DNA from: Chryseobacterium bernardetii
GTDB lineage: Bacteria > Bacteroidota > Bacteroidia > Flavobacteriales > Weeksellaceae
Assembly (NCBI RefSeq): GCF_003815975.1
Contig: NZ_CP033932.1
Span: forward strand, 5,189,501-5,253,500
Direction: 5' to 3'
DNA length: 64,000 bases
The position numbers were made by a program, and so were the translations under genes. The notes under the pieces are model-generated. The model saw only the letters and a list, made by a program, of their open reading frames with translations, did not search any database and was not told the origin of the DNA. This document shows positions 55,862 through 64,000 of this stretch, piece after piece (position 1 is the first letter of the stretch; every line of letters begins with the position of its first letter).

Positions 55862-56968
55862 TTATTTTGCTTTTGGCGAACAACCTGCCATAGTAGAGAT
55901 CTTCACAGCCTCAGTTGGTGGAAGATTTTTGTTTCTTTCAACCAAGCTTTCTACCATTTTTCTTGCCGTTTCAGTATAAATTTCTGCAATTTTAGAATTT
56001 TCCTGAAGGGCAGCCGGTCTTCCTACGTCTCCCGCTTCTCTGATGCTTTGAATCAGTGGAATCTCTCCCAATACCGGAATTCCAAGATCTTCAGCCAGAT
56101 ATTGTGCTCCCTGGTTTCCAAAGATATAATATTTATTCTCAGGAAGTTCTTCCGGTGTAAAATACGCCATGTTTTCTATTAATCCAAGAACCGGAATATT
56201 GATGCTTTCCATCTGGAACATGGCAATCCCTTTTCTTACGTCTGCCAAAGCAACATGTTGAGGTGTACTTACAATCACAGCTCCTGTTACAGGTACTTCC
56301 TGGATGATGGATAAGTGAATGTCACCTGTTCCCGGAGGAAGGTCTATTAATAAGAAATCCAATTCTCCCCATGCAGCATCTCTGATCATTTGGTTTAATG
56401 CTTTTGAAGCCATTGGGCCTCTCCATACCACCGCCTGGTTAGCTCCTGAGAAATATCCGATAGAAAGCATTTTCACTCCATAATTTTCAATAGGTTTCAT
56501 CATACTCTTTCCGTTCACTTCTACAGAAATTGGTTTTGCCCCCTCTGTATCGAACATAGTTGGAACTGATGGTCCGTAGATATCTGCATCCAGTAATCCT
56601 ACTTTAAAACCCATTTTAGCTAAAGTTACTGCCATATTTGCAGAAACTGTAGATTTCCCTACTCCTCCTTTACCTGAAGCAATAGCAATAATATTTTGAA
56701 TCCCGGGAATTTGTTTTCCTTTGATCTGACTTTGCTGAATTTCACTAGGTTCCGGAGAAACAATTTTAAGTTTTAAATGAATGTCTTCTCCAAACTCACT
56801 GGCAAAAGCCTGCTTCATAGCCGCTTCCAGCTTTTTCTTTTCATGCATTGCAGGTGAATGGGCGGTCATGTCAATATAAACGTCATTACCCATAATCTGA
56901 AGATTATTCACCAAGTCATCTACTTCTATTTCTTTAAGGAATTCCTGAACCTTTTCTTTAGTCAACAT
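55862..56968 (-). CDS. mrp: Mrp/NBP35-type iron-sulfur carrier ATPase
   Basis: 368 residues. N-terminal DUF59-like part, then P-loop ASGKGGVGKSTVSANMAVTL near residue 105, and a Switch II-like LLIDLPPGTGDIHLS near 205. Loads Fe-S clusters and hands them on. It is followed by the NifU-like gene. Confidence 0.93.
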   Translation of the reverse strand: MLTKEKVQEFLKEIEVDDLVNNLQIMGNDVYIDMTAHSPAMHEKKKLEAAMKQAFASEFGEDIHLKLKIVSPEPSEIQQSQIKGKQIPGIQNIIAIASGKGGVGKSTVSANMAVTLAKMGFKVGLLDADIYGPSVPTMFDTEGAKPISVEVNGKSMMKPIENYGVKMLSIGYFSGANQAVVWRGPMASKALNQMIRDAAWGELDFLLIDLPPGTGDIHLSIIQEVPVTGAVIVSTPQHVALADVRKGIAMFQMESINIPVLGLIENMAYFTPEELPENKYYIFGNQGAQYLAEDLGIPVLGEIPLIQSIREAGDVGRPAALQENSKIAEIYTETARKMVESLVERNKNLPPTEAVKISTMAGCSPKAK

Positions 56969-57117
56969 ATAAATATAAATTGTTTACAAATTTACGTTTT
57001 TTTTCGGTAATTTAGAATCAATAAAATCTATAATATCAGGTGATAAATCAGATCGTTAAAAATTTTGTTTCTTCTCTTTTTCATCATAAGGTATCTCCCG
57101 CCAACAAAACAAAATCT

Positions 57118-57458
57118 ATGGAAACAACGGCCTACCCATCTAAAAATGCATTATTAAAAGAAATATTCGTTGTAGGAAAACCGATTCAAGTGGTAAGATC
57201 TGGCCAAAGATCCTGAAGAAATAGCTTCAAAGGATATTGAAAATGCTAAAATATGTATTGAAAATTACTTTCTTTATGACGGAACCGGAAAATTTTAAAG
57301 CTTTGGATAGAGATAAACCCATCTCCCCAATATACTGCGTCTGGGAAATGGGCATTGTATACCATGAGTTACAGCTATCGAAAAAGTGCCTGGGAACTGC
57401 AAGGCGTGTAAGCCATAAGGTGGAATATCTTAATGACTTGTTTGAAGATGAGGTTTAG
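57118..57458 (+). pseudogene. Decayed gene with at least two frameshifts
   Basis: Three reading frames in turn look coding. Frame one from the ATG at 57118 (METTAYPSKNALLKEIFVVG) is followed by a second frame at about 57197-57298 (DLAKDPEEIASKDIENAKIC, NYFLYDGTGKF). The third ends at 57458 (ALDRDKPISPIYCVWEMGIV, VEYLNDLFEDEV). Together they would give one protein of roughly 110 residues. I cannot name the family. The rest of 56969-57595 shows nothing else. Confidence 0.6.
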
Positions 57459-57595
57459 AAGTAAAGAAGCTGAAAGAGGGAGCTATTGAAGTCCGGCTAC
57501 AAAAAAAATTCCTTTAAAAACCTTCCGAACTCTTAATTCATTATCATTAATAAGCCGGAAGCTATCTATGGCCTAGCAGCACTTTCTTTCCCACA

Positions 57596-59938
57596 TTAAT
57601 TTGCCCTGTTTTTTTCATCAAAGTTGATATTGCGATTCACTCCTTTAACTTTTTTATTCCCAAAAGTATAAGTTGCAGATACAGTAAGCCTTCTCGCATC
57701 ATAATAGTTATTAAAATAATGAGATCCTGTGGTATAAAATCTTTCTCCTTTGCTTCTTGACTGCTTAAAAATATCCGAAACAATAACATTAACCTGTAAG
57801 TTTTTATCCATAAGGCTCATCTTTACACCAGCTGTGAAGTTTCCTATAAAATTCCAGCGTATATTTCCTGAATTGGAAGGCAGGCGAAACCAGTAATTGG
57901 CCATGAGCTGAATGGTCTTCTTTGTATTGAGCGAGATATTATTCTGAAGATCAAAATCATAACCATATCCTTTTTTAGATGAAGCATCAGTGGCAAAGAC
58001 ATCCATATCCGTATAAGACATGTCTGCAGAATAATTAGCTTCCCAACGCTTAAAAAAAGTATCCGAATAATTGATTGTTGCTCCTATACTGTTTTGATTA
58101 TAGTAATTGAAAAAGGTACTTGTTCTGCTCTCTCCTGATAAACTTGCCAGTTGACCAAATCCTTCCAGTGTTCTCTGAAAATAAATAGAAGTGGATAATT
58201 TCCCTTTATAGACATGAGAGAATTCAAAATTATGGTTGACAGACGGCTGTAAAAAAGGATTGCCGGTAAAATAAGAGTTTACATTGGTGTACCAGCGGTA
58301 CGGATTGATTGCCCGGAAGCCTGGTCTGTTGATTCTTTTGGAGTAATTGAGACTAAAGGTATTGCTCTCATTACTTTTATACATCACATAAGCAGTTGGA
58401 AAAAATTTTCCATAAGAACTTTCCGACTGCTGTCCGGCAGTCAAAGAATTTCCGGTAACTGTAGAATATTCATAACGAATTCCAGCTTTTGCAGACCATT
58501 TTTCATTAAATGATTTTTCAAGGCTGAAATAAGCTGCATAATTTTTCTCATCATATTTAAACTCATTACTCTTCAAAACATCGGTGATATAGTTTCCATT
58601 TTCAAGATTTTGATAAAAAATACTGGAATTATTCTCAAAATTGGTAAACTTCACTCCCATTTCCGTTTTAGCAAATTCATAAGGTAAGGTAAGATCTGCC
58701 TGCCCTGAATAAATTTTATAATCTACTACTGATGGTGATTTTACAATAAACCGATCTCCTGAGTTTTCTATAGTCGTAAAATCAATAGTAGTTTTAGGTA
58801 GGTTAGAAAAATAGTTTCCTGTAATACTTAGCTTATTGTCTTGTTTTCCAAATTTAACATCATAATAAGCACTTATTGTCTGCTGTGTAGATTTTCCTCT
58901 GTGAGCTGCATAAGTAGACAAAGTATTGGTGTAATTATCATTCTGAAAATAATCTGAAGTATTTTCAATATCCATATTGGAATGTCCGGATCCATAATCA
59001 TAGATAAACCCTATGTTGGATTTCTTTCCTAACTGATAATCAATACTTAGATTGGCTCCAAGGCCATCTCCGAAGTCTCTTCTGTCATCATGACTTTTAA
59101 GACCTTCCATTCCTGTAATTTTATAATTTTCAAAGGAATGTTTTTCATATTTGCTTTGTCTTAACTTCAAAGAAGAACGCAGTTTTTCATTCTGATAATT
59201 GATGGTAACGCTATTGGAAAACCCGGAATAAGTCTGCTGCTGAAAACTTGTGGTAAGGCTTCCACTCCATCCGAGATTCTGATTTTTCTTCAAAACAATA
59301 TTAATGAGTCCGCTATTTCCCTGAGCTTCATATTTTGAAGGCGGAGCAGTAATCACTTCAATTTTTTCAATATTTTCAGATCTCAGACTCTTAAGATAAG
59401 TCACAAGCTCCGTTGAAGAAAGGTTGAGTATTCTGTCGTTAATCATTACAGAAACACTATTCTTTCCGGCAATAGAAACTCCTGTATTTTCATCCACTTT
59501 TACCAACGGTGTTGTAGCCAAAGCATCTACCCCATCCATTCCCTGGGAAGCTACAGAATTGGCAACATTAAAAACTAGCCTGTCAGCTTTTCTTTCGATC
59601 AGTTTTTTTCTGGCAGTAAGTGTTACTCCCTCAATTTGTTTTTCCTTTTTCTCCTCAATAAAAAAATCATGTTCCACATTACCCTGTACAGCAATATTCA
59701 TATCAGAAACTTCTGTTCCATCCTGTATCAGTTTGATATTGTAGTTTCCATTTTCAGAAAGTTTTAGTGAGTAATTTCCATTTTCATCAGAAATGGCTGT
59801 CTGTTTTTTCTGATCTTTAACAGCTATTACTTCAACATAAGGAATATACTTTCCTGTCTGAATAATTTTTCCTGTAATAGTTTGAGAAAAAAGAGCTGCT
59901 GGTAACAGAATAACTGCTGAAAGTAAAATCTTCTTCAT
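57596..59938 (-). CDS. TonB-dependent receptor-like outer-membrane protein
   Basis: 780 residues. Signal peptide ending FSQ, then a CarboxypepD_reg-like domain (ITGKIIQTGKYIPYVEVIAV), a plug-like segment (ITAPPSKYEAQGNSGLINIV), and a long barrel with alternating strands and an aromatic-rich C-terminal end (RRLTVSATYTFGN). Such 'outer membrane beta-barrel family' proteins are SusC/TonB-related but lack a clear TonB box. The substrate is not evident. It has no SusD partner here. Confidence 0.9.
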   Translation of the reverse strand: MKKILLSAVILLPAALFSQTITGKIIQTGKYIPYVEVIAVKDQKKQTAISDENGNYSLKLSENGNYNIKLIQDGTEVSDMNIAVQGNVEHDFFIEEKKEKQIEGVTLTARKKLIERKADRLVFNVANSVASQGMDGVDALATTPLVKVDENTGVSIAGKNSVSVMINDRILNLSSTELVTYLKSLRSENIEKIEVITAPPSKYEAQGNSGLINIVLKKNQNLGWSGSLTTSFQQQTYSGFSNSVTINYQNEKLRSSLKLRQSKYEKHSFENYKITGMEGLKSHDDRRDFGDGLGANLSIDYQLGKKSNIGFIYDYGSGHSNMDIENTSDYFQNDNYTNTLSTYAAHRGKSTQQTISAYYDVKFGKQDNKLSITGNYFSNLPKTTIDFTTIENSGDRFIVKSPSVVDYKIYSGQADLTLPYEFAKTEMGVKFTNFENNSSIFYQNLENGNYITDVLKSNEFKYDEKNYAAYFSLEKSFNEKWSAKAGIRYEYSTVTGNSLTAGQQSESSYGKFFPTAYVMYKSNESNTFSLNYSKRINRPGFRAINPYRWYTNVNSYFTGNPFLQPSVNHNFEFSHVYKGKLSTSIYFQRTLEGFGQLASLSGESRTSTFFNYYNQNSIGATINYSDTFFKRWEANYSADMSYTDMDVFATDASSKKGYGYDFDLQNNISLNTKKTIQLMANYWFRLPSNSGNIRWNFIGNFTAGVKMSLMDKNLQVNVIVSDIFKQSRSKGERFYTTGSHYFNNYYDARRLTVSATYTFGNKKVKGVNRNINFDEKNRAN

Positions 59939-60233
59939 GTAATTTGATAATCATAGTTTTATATAAGACAATTGAAAAAGGAAGGATATTACATCTGAAG
60001 TGAAGGGAAAAGACAAATTGGAGGACAGAAGTTATTGCAGCTGGTAAACAAATAATACACTTTTTAGCCAAATTTCACAACTTATGAATTCATTGTAACC
60101 AGTAAACTTAAATTTCTCCACAACCGAACAGCTCCTCCCAGCCTCCTCTACCAACCCCATCATCTCAATTTTATACCCTTTTACTTCATATTTGGTACTG
60201 TACTTGATTTATCATCGCATTATATTATCAAAC

Positions 60234-61070
60234 ATGAAAAAAGGACTGCTGGCATTGTCTTTATTGATTATCCGGATTATTAACGCTCAAAACCATGCTC
60301 AATATGTGGATTCCCTGGCAGGGATCAAAGATCATACAGCTACTGTTCTGGAAACTGTTAATCCCCCTTTCATTAAAGCAGACAGAATTTTTGATTTTTC
60401 TACCAAAGTTGAGATCACTCCGCAGAACCCAGGTGATAAAATCTATTATATGACGCTGGATGCCGGTGATGCCAACAAAAAAAAGAAATTCACAGCTTAC
60501 AAAAAGCCGTTTACCATCAGCAGAACTACACAGGTTCAAGCCTATACAGAGAGGAAAAGAGAAAAAAGCTCAGTTGTAACAGCAAGTTTTCACAGAAGAC
60601 CTAATTATTGGGAGATCACTACCCTTTCAAAAGTCAGCCCTCAATATACAGCCACCGGAAAATTTGCATTAATTGATGGTATCAGAGGTGATATAGATTG
60701 GAAAAAAGGTGACTGGCAGGGGTATCTGGGACAGAATTTTGAAGCTGTGATCGATTTTCAATCTCCTCTTCAAATCCATCAGATCTCCACCACTTATCTT
60801 CAGGACAGCAAAGCTTATATCCTGATGCCCAAAAAAGTGGAATACTATGCTTCTATGAATGGAAAAGATTTTTTTCTGTTGGATAAAATAGACAATGATA
60901 TTGATCCTAAAGATGAAAAGGTACAAACCAAGGATTTTACCACTGAAATTCTTCCTACCGAAGCAAGATACCTTAAAGTAAAGGCTTATTATTTTGGAAA
61001 ACTTCCGGGATGGCATCAGAAAACAGGTGGTGAAACCTCTATCTTTGTAGATGAAATTTCTGTTAAATAA
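60234..61070 (+). CDS. Discoidin/hexosaminidase-C-like secreted protein
   Basis: Start chosen at the ATG at 60234; the frame opens at a TTG (60192). 278 residues with a signal peptide ending INAQ. A chitobiase/hexosaminidase C-terminal-like segment (KVEITPQNPGDKIYYMTLDA) is followed by an F5/8-type (discoidin-like) sugar-binding domain (LIDGIRGDIDWKKGDWQGYL, ARYLKVKAYYFGKLPGW). It has the tail of a glycosyl hydrolase but no catalytic domain, so it is probably a stand-alone binding protein. Confidence 0.8.
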   Translation: MKKGLLALSLLIIRIINAQNHAQYVDSLAGIKDHTATVLETVNPPFIKADRIFDFSTKVEITPQNPGDKIYYMTLDAGDANKKKKFTAYKKPFTISRTTQVQAYTERKREKSSVVTASFHRRPNYWEITTLSKVSPQYTATGKFALIDGIRGDIDWKKGDWQGYLGQNFEAVIDFQSPLQIHQISTTYLQDSKAYILMPKKVEYYASMNGKDFFLLDKIDNDIDPKDEKVQTKDFTTEILPTEARYLKVKAYYFGKLPGWHQKTGGETSIFVDEISVK

Positions 61071-61261
61071 AAAATAGTTTTGCCAGTAAAATATTTTAAT
61101 TCCCGGAGTAAGCATTGATTATTGCCAACTGTTATATTATTTTAATGCTAAAGACGCAGAGAATTTTTAAAAACAGGACTATAAAATGCGAGCAAAGGCA
61201 CTTCGTTCAGCAATGAATATTGTTATCGCTAAGTGAAACGCCCTTGCAGACAAAAAATATT

Positions 61262-61984
61262 TTAATTCATCCTTTCTGCCCATTGCAGGGCTTCCGGAAG
61301 CTCCTTATCGGAAAATTCGATATGGATTACTCTTCTTTTCTTTCCGTTAGTCGTACGGTTTGATCCATGAAGAGTAAGAGGTTTCATAAGCATCACTCCG
61401 CCCTTTTTAACCTTACAGATTTCTTCAGTTTCTACCATCCAGTCAATGGTTTCCGGTCGGTAAATTCCTTTGGCATGAGATTTCGGAACAACTTTTAATG
61501 CTCCGTTATTCTCATCTGTCTCATCCAGATGGATTCTTATGGTATAAATATTCTCTAAAATATCCAATGGTGGCTGTACAGCAAACTGATTCTGTTTTGT
61601 TGTCCAGGGCCCAAAACCGGATATTTCCAGCTTTTTATCTACGGAAATTGTCAGATCCTGATGATAGGCTACATACCAATTGGAAGTTTCCGGTTTATCA
61701 AAATAGATACTTTTTACTACAAAATACTGGTCTCCAAAGATTTCATTGATGATTGTTCTGATATTGTCATTAAAAATAAGATCTTTAATTTCCGGAACTT
61801 CTTTTAAAAACTGTCTGATCGCAAACAGATCTTGGGATTTCCTGAAATTTTCTTTTGAAGTATCGATGTTATCCAGAACATGAGTAATCTGAGCTACTTC
61901 TTCGTCAGAAAACACTTCATTAATAACTGAAAAGCCATATTTTTCAATATGGCTTTTATATAATGATAAGTTTTTTAAACCCAT
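61262..61984 (-). CDS. Phytanoyl-CoA dioxygenase (PhyH) family protein
   Basis: 240 residues. Iron-binding His-x-Asp in AYHQDLTI, distal His in LTLHGSNRTT and the 2-oxoglutarate Arg in RRVIHIEF give the PhyH facial triad. Likely a 2-oxoglutarate/Fe(II) dioxygenase; the substrate is not clear. It starts 3 bp after the symporter stop and is co-transcribed with it. Confidence 0.87.
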   Translation of the reverse strand: MGLKNLSLYKSHIEKYGFSVINEVFSDEEVAQITHVLDNIDTSKENFRKSQDLFAIRQFLKEVPEIKDLIFNDNIRTIINEIFGDQYFVVKSIYFDKPETSNWYVAYHQDLTISVDKKLEISGFGPWTTKQNQFAVQPPLDILENIYTIRIHLDETDENNGALKVVPKSHAKGIYRPETIDWMVETEEICKVKKGGVMLMKPLTLHGSNRTTNGKKRRVIHIEFSDKELPEALQWAERMN

Positions 61985-61987
61985 TAT

Positions 61988-63238
61988 TTAAATTTTGTCT
62001 AAAGGTTCGGTTAACTGTCCTTCCCACTTCGATACTGCAGAAGTAGCCAGCGTATTTCCTAATACGTTTGTCATACTTCTTCCCATATCACAGAAGTGGT
62101 CAATTGGTAAGATTAAAGCAATTCCTTCCGGTGGAATCCCAAACATTGAACAGGTTGCTACAATAATTACCAAAGAAGCTCTCGGCACTCCTGCAATCCC
62201 TTTTGAAGTAAGCATCAATACCAAAAGCATGGTAATCTGCTGCCCGATTGTCATTTCTACTCCGTAGATCTGAGCAATGAAAATAGAAGCAAACGTCATA
62301 TACATCATACTTCCATCCAGGTTAAAGGAATATCCCAAAGGAAGAATGAAAGATACTACTCTGCTGTTACAACCGAATTTTTCAAGCTCTTCCACCAGTT
62401 TCGGGAATACCGCTTCTGAACTGGTTGTAGAGAATGCGATTAATAATGGCTCTTTAATCCTTTTTAATAAATCAAACAGTCTGTTTCCTAAGATAAAATA
62501 TCCTACCAATAAAAGAACCAGCCAAAGTACTCCCAATGCAAAGAAGAAGTCTCTCAGATAGATGGCATATACTTTAAAGATTTCAAAGCCGTTGGTTGCT
62601 ACCACTGCTGCAATGGCTCCCAATACACCCAGAGGGGCAAACCACATAATATATCCTACCATTTTAAGGATACCATGAGCAATAATATCAAAAAGCTTCA
62701 CCACCGGTTTAGAATATTCTTCTCCTAAATTAGCTAAAGCAACGCCAAACATAATGGCAAATACTACAATCTGCAATACCTCATTGGTAGCAAAGGCTTC
62801 AAATAAACTTTTAGGAATCATATGCTTTACAAAATCCTCCAAAGAAAAGCTTTTACTGCTTTTCAAAAGATCTTCTGCCGAAGCAACGTCCTGAACAGGC
62901 AGCTTGGTTACATGTCCCGGCTCCAGCCAGTTCACAAGCATTAACCCGATAAAAAGAGAAACCAAAGAAGCGGAAATAAACCAAAGCATTGCTTTTGTAC
63001 CTACTCTTCCGATCATTTTGATATCACTCATTTTGGCAATTCCCACCACAAGAGTAGTAAAAACCAAAGGTGCAATAATCATCTGTACCAGTCTGATGAA
63101 AACCGTTCCCAATAATTTGATATTCTTTGAAAAGGGTTCTGCACTTTCCGGATACTTCACGTGTACAAGACCTCCTATTCCTACTCCTAGGATAAGTGCG
63201 ATGATAATTGCTATAAAAAGTTTATTCTGTCCTTTCAT
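61988..63238 (-). CDS. Dicarboxylate/amino acid:cation symporter (GltP family)
   Basis: 416 residues with multiple membrane helices. Family signature in the hairpin region STTSSEAVFPKLVEELEKF, and SFNLDGSMMYMTFASIFIAQ, plus the C-terminal AGVPRASLVIIVATCSMFGI and MGRSMTNVLGNTLAT. Takes up dicarboxylates or acidic amino acids with Na+ or H+. First gene of the pair with the PhyH gene. Confidence 0.93.
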   Translation of the reverse strand: MKGQNKLFIAIIIALILGVGIGGLVHVKYPESAEPFSKNIKLLGTVFIRLVQMIIAPLVFTTLVVGIAKMSDIKMIGRVGTKAMLWFISASLVSLFIGLMLVNWLEPGHVTKLPVQDVASAEDLLKSSKSFSLEDFVKHMIPKSLFEAFATNEVLQIVVFAIMFGVALANLGEEYSKPVVKLFDIIAHGILKMVGYIMWFAPLGVLGAIAAVVATNGFEIFKVYAIYLRDFFFALGVLWLVLLLVGYFILGNRLFDLLKRIKEPLLIAFSTTSSEAVFPKLVEELEKFGCNSRVVSFILPLGYSFNLDGSMMYMTFASIFIAQIYGVEMTIGQQITMLLVLMLTSKGIAGVPRASLVIIVATCSMFGIPPEGIALILPIDHFCDMGRSMTNVLGNTLATSAVSKWEGQLTEPLDKI

Positions 63239-63400
63239 ATATATAGTTCAATTTGCGCAAATATAATGGTTTTTGAATTGGCAGAATATTTTATTCTAAT
63301 CTCTTTAAAGTCATATTAAGTTTTTGAAACATAAAAATTAAATCACTGGTTCAGAAAATATTGTAAAAAATTTAAGAAACATTTATTGAATTTTTATTCT

Positions 63401-63428
63401 TTTGGTACAAATTTTATTATTACATTTG
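63401..63428 (+). promoter_or_regulatory. Promoter of the BON-domain gene
   Basis: TTTG (63401-63404) with TACATTTG (63421-63428), a good match to the Bacteroidota -33/-7 pair, with a 16-bp spacing. It lies 30 bp before the ATG. Confidence 0.65.
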
Positions 63429-63458
63429 ATTGTGTAACAACATTAATAAATATACAAT

Positions 63459-63947
63459 ATGAAAAAAACTATCGCAATGGCTGCATTAGCTGTAGCTGTA
63501 TCTTTCGGGGCAGTTTCTTGTAAGAAAAAAGTTTCTGACGCAGATCTTCAGACTCAGGCTACAACTATAGTAACTTCTAATCCCAATGCTTCTGTTGAAG
63601 TAAAAGAAGGTGTAGCTCACCTAAGCGGAACTTTCGCAGACCAGGCGTCTAAGGATGCTATGATTGCACAGTTAAAAGCAATTAAAGGAGTAAAAGATGT
63701 AATGGATATGTCTAAAGTAGAAGCTACTCCGGCTCCTGCACCTGTTGAAACTAAATCTGCTGTAGACCCTGTTGTTCAGAAAAAAGTTCAGGATGCAGTA
63801 AAAGATTTCCCTACAGTAAAAGTAGAAGTTATCAATGACGAGCTTACCCTTACAGGAAATGTTTCTCAGGAGCAAGCTAAGAAAATCAAGCAGTCTGTTG
63901 ACGCTTTAAAAGTTGGGAAAGTTAAATTTAACTACACAGTAAAATAA
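63459..63947 (+). CDS. BON-domain lipoprotein
   Basis: 162 residues with a lipoprotein signal (VSFGAVSCKKK, lipobox Cys21). Two BON domains (VKEGVAHLSGTFADQASKDA; VINDELTLTGNVSQEQAKKI) are joined by a Pro/Ala linker. BON domains bind membranes or sugars in the envelope; similar proteins respond to stress. The partial gene that follows probably belongs with it. Confidence 0.88.
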   Translation: MKKTIAMAALAVAVSFGAVSCKKKVSDADLQTQATTIVTSNPNASVEVKEGVAHLSGTFADQASKDAMIAQLKAIKGVKDVMDMSKVEATPAPAPVETKSAVDPVVQKKVQDAVKDFPTVKVEVINDELTLTGNVSQEQAKKIKQSVDALKVGKVKFNYTVK

Positions 63948-63957
63948 TTAAATCAAG

Positions 63958-64000
63958 ATGAGTACATTACAAGATAAATATTCAAGCGTAGTTGCAGCAG
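63958..64000 (+). CDS. Start of a further gene (3' end off the window)
   Basis: ATG at 63958, MSTLQDKYSSVVAA, 10 bp after the BON-domain gene. From the beginning I would expect the flavobacterial BON/SH3-type partner protein, but only 14 residues are visible. Confidence 0.5.
   Translation, partial: MSTLQDKYSSVVAA

Noticed and set aside
57237..57458. 73-codon open frame as an intact gene
   Set aside because: It is only the last of three coding-like frames; read as part of the decayed gene at 57118-57458.
61071..61261. Possible dispersed repeat (GACGCAGAG ... GCGAGCAAAGGCACTTCG) between two convergent genes
   Set aside because: It resembles short repeats common in this group of genomes, but there is no second copy in the window to support the call.

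Overview
The window comes from a low-GC Bacteroidota chromosome, most likely a flavobacterium of the Chryseobacterium / Elizabethkingia type. The evidence is TAnnTTTG-type -7 promoter boxes, weak Shine-Dalgarno signals, a run of secreted proteins that begin after the signal peptide with a (Q)VGINT..P...LDV.G motif, and Flavobacteriaceae-like housekeeping proteins (DnaK, PPK1-Ppx, Mrp-NifU, TonB-dependent outer-membrane protein).

1-12.7 kb is a cluster of nine secreted surface proteins of one broad family, one short AraC-type HTH protein and one DUF6759-like secreted protein. Five transcription units here share a promoter design: a palindrome with core TTTTC-NN-GAAAA lies exactly 44.5 bp (centre to first base) upstream of a TAnnTTTA -7 box. 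This looks like a co-regulated surface-antigen regulon. One of the five promoters has a C8 homopolymer in its spacer.

13.1-46.0 kb is a single integrated island of about 33 kb. It lies between two 18-bp copies of the dnaK 3' end that differ at one base; both encode FEEVK-stop, and the change is synonymous. A tyrosine integrase sits next to dnaK. From right to left the island carries: integrase, HTH proteins, a frameshifted primase-helicase, a TOPRIM protein, a MobV-like relaxase and a candidate oriT; an ECF sigma factor with a catalytically dead, C-terminally truncated Cas12f/TnpB-like protein, flanked by two structured non-coding RNA candidates; an XRE regulator and several small or decayed genes; an AVAST-like operon (PD-(D/E)XK-STAND, MBL-fold hydrolase, trypsin-STAND, two small paralogous proteins); and a Hachiman-like HamA-HamB pair followed by a zinc-ribbon PD-(D/E)XK protein. 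It is best read as an integrative and mobilizable defence island.

The sigma + dead Cas12f pair is the most exciting feature. The genes are 1 bp apart, the nuclease motifs are missing, the sigma factor has an unusual C-terminal HTH-like extension, and a roughly 110-nt multi-stem hairpin RNA lies directly upstream. This suggests RNA-guided recruitment of RNA polymerase.

46-64 kb is ordinary chromosome: dnaK, an outer-membrane beta-barrel protein, an HTH regulator, the ppk1-ppx operon, an NAD(P)-binding oxidoreductase, a DUF3060-like protein, nifU-like and mrp genes, a decayed gene, a TonB-dependent receptor-like protein, a discoidin-like protein, a phytanoyl-CoA dioxygenase-like protein, a dicarboxylate symporter, a BON-domain lipoprotein, and the start of one more gene.
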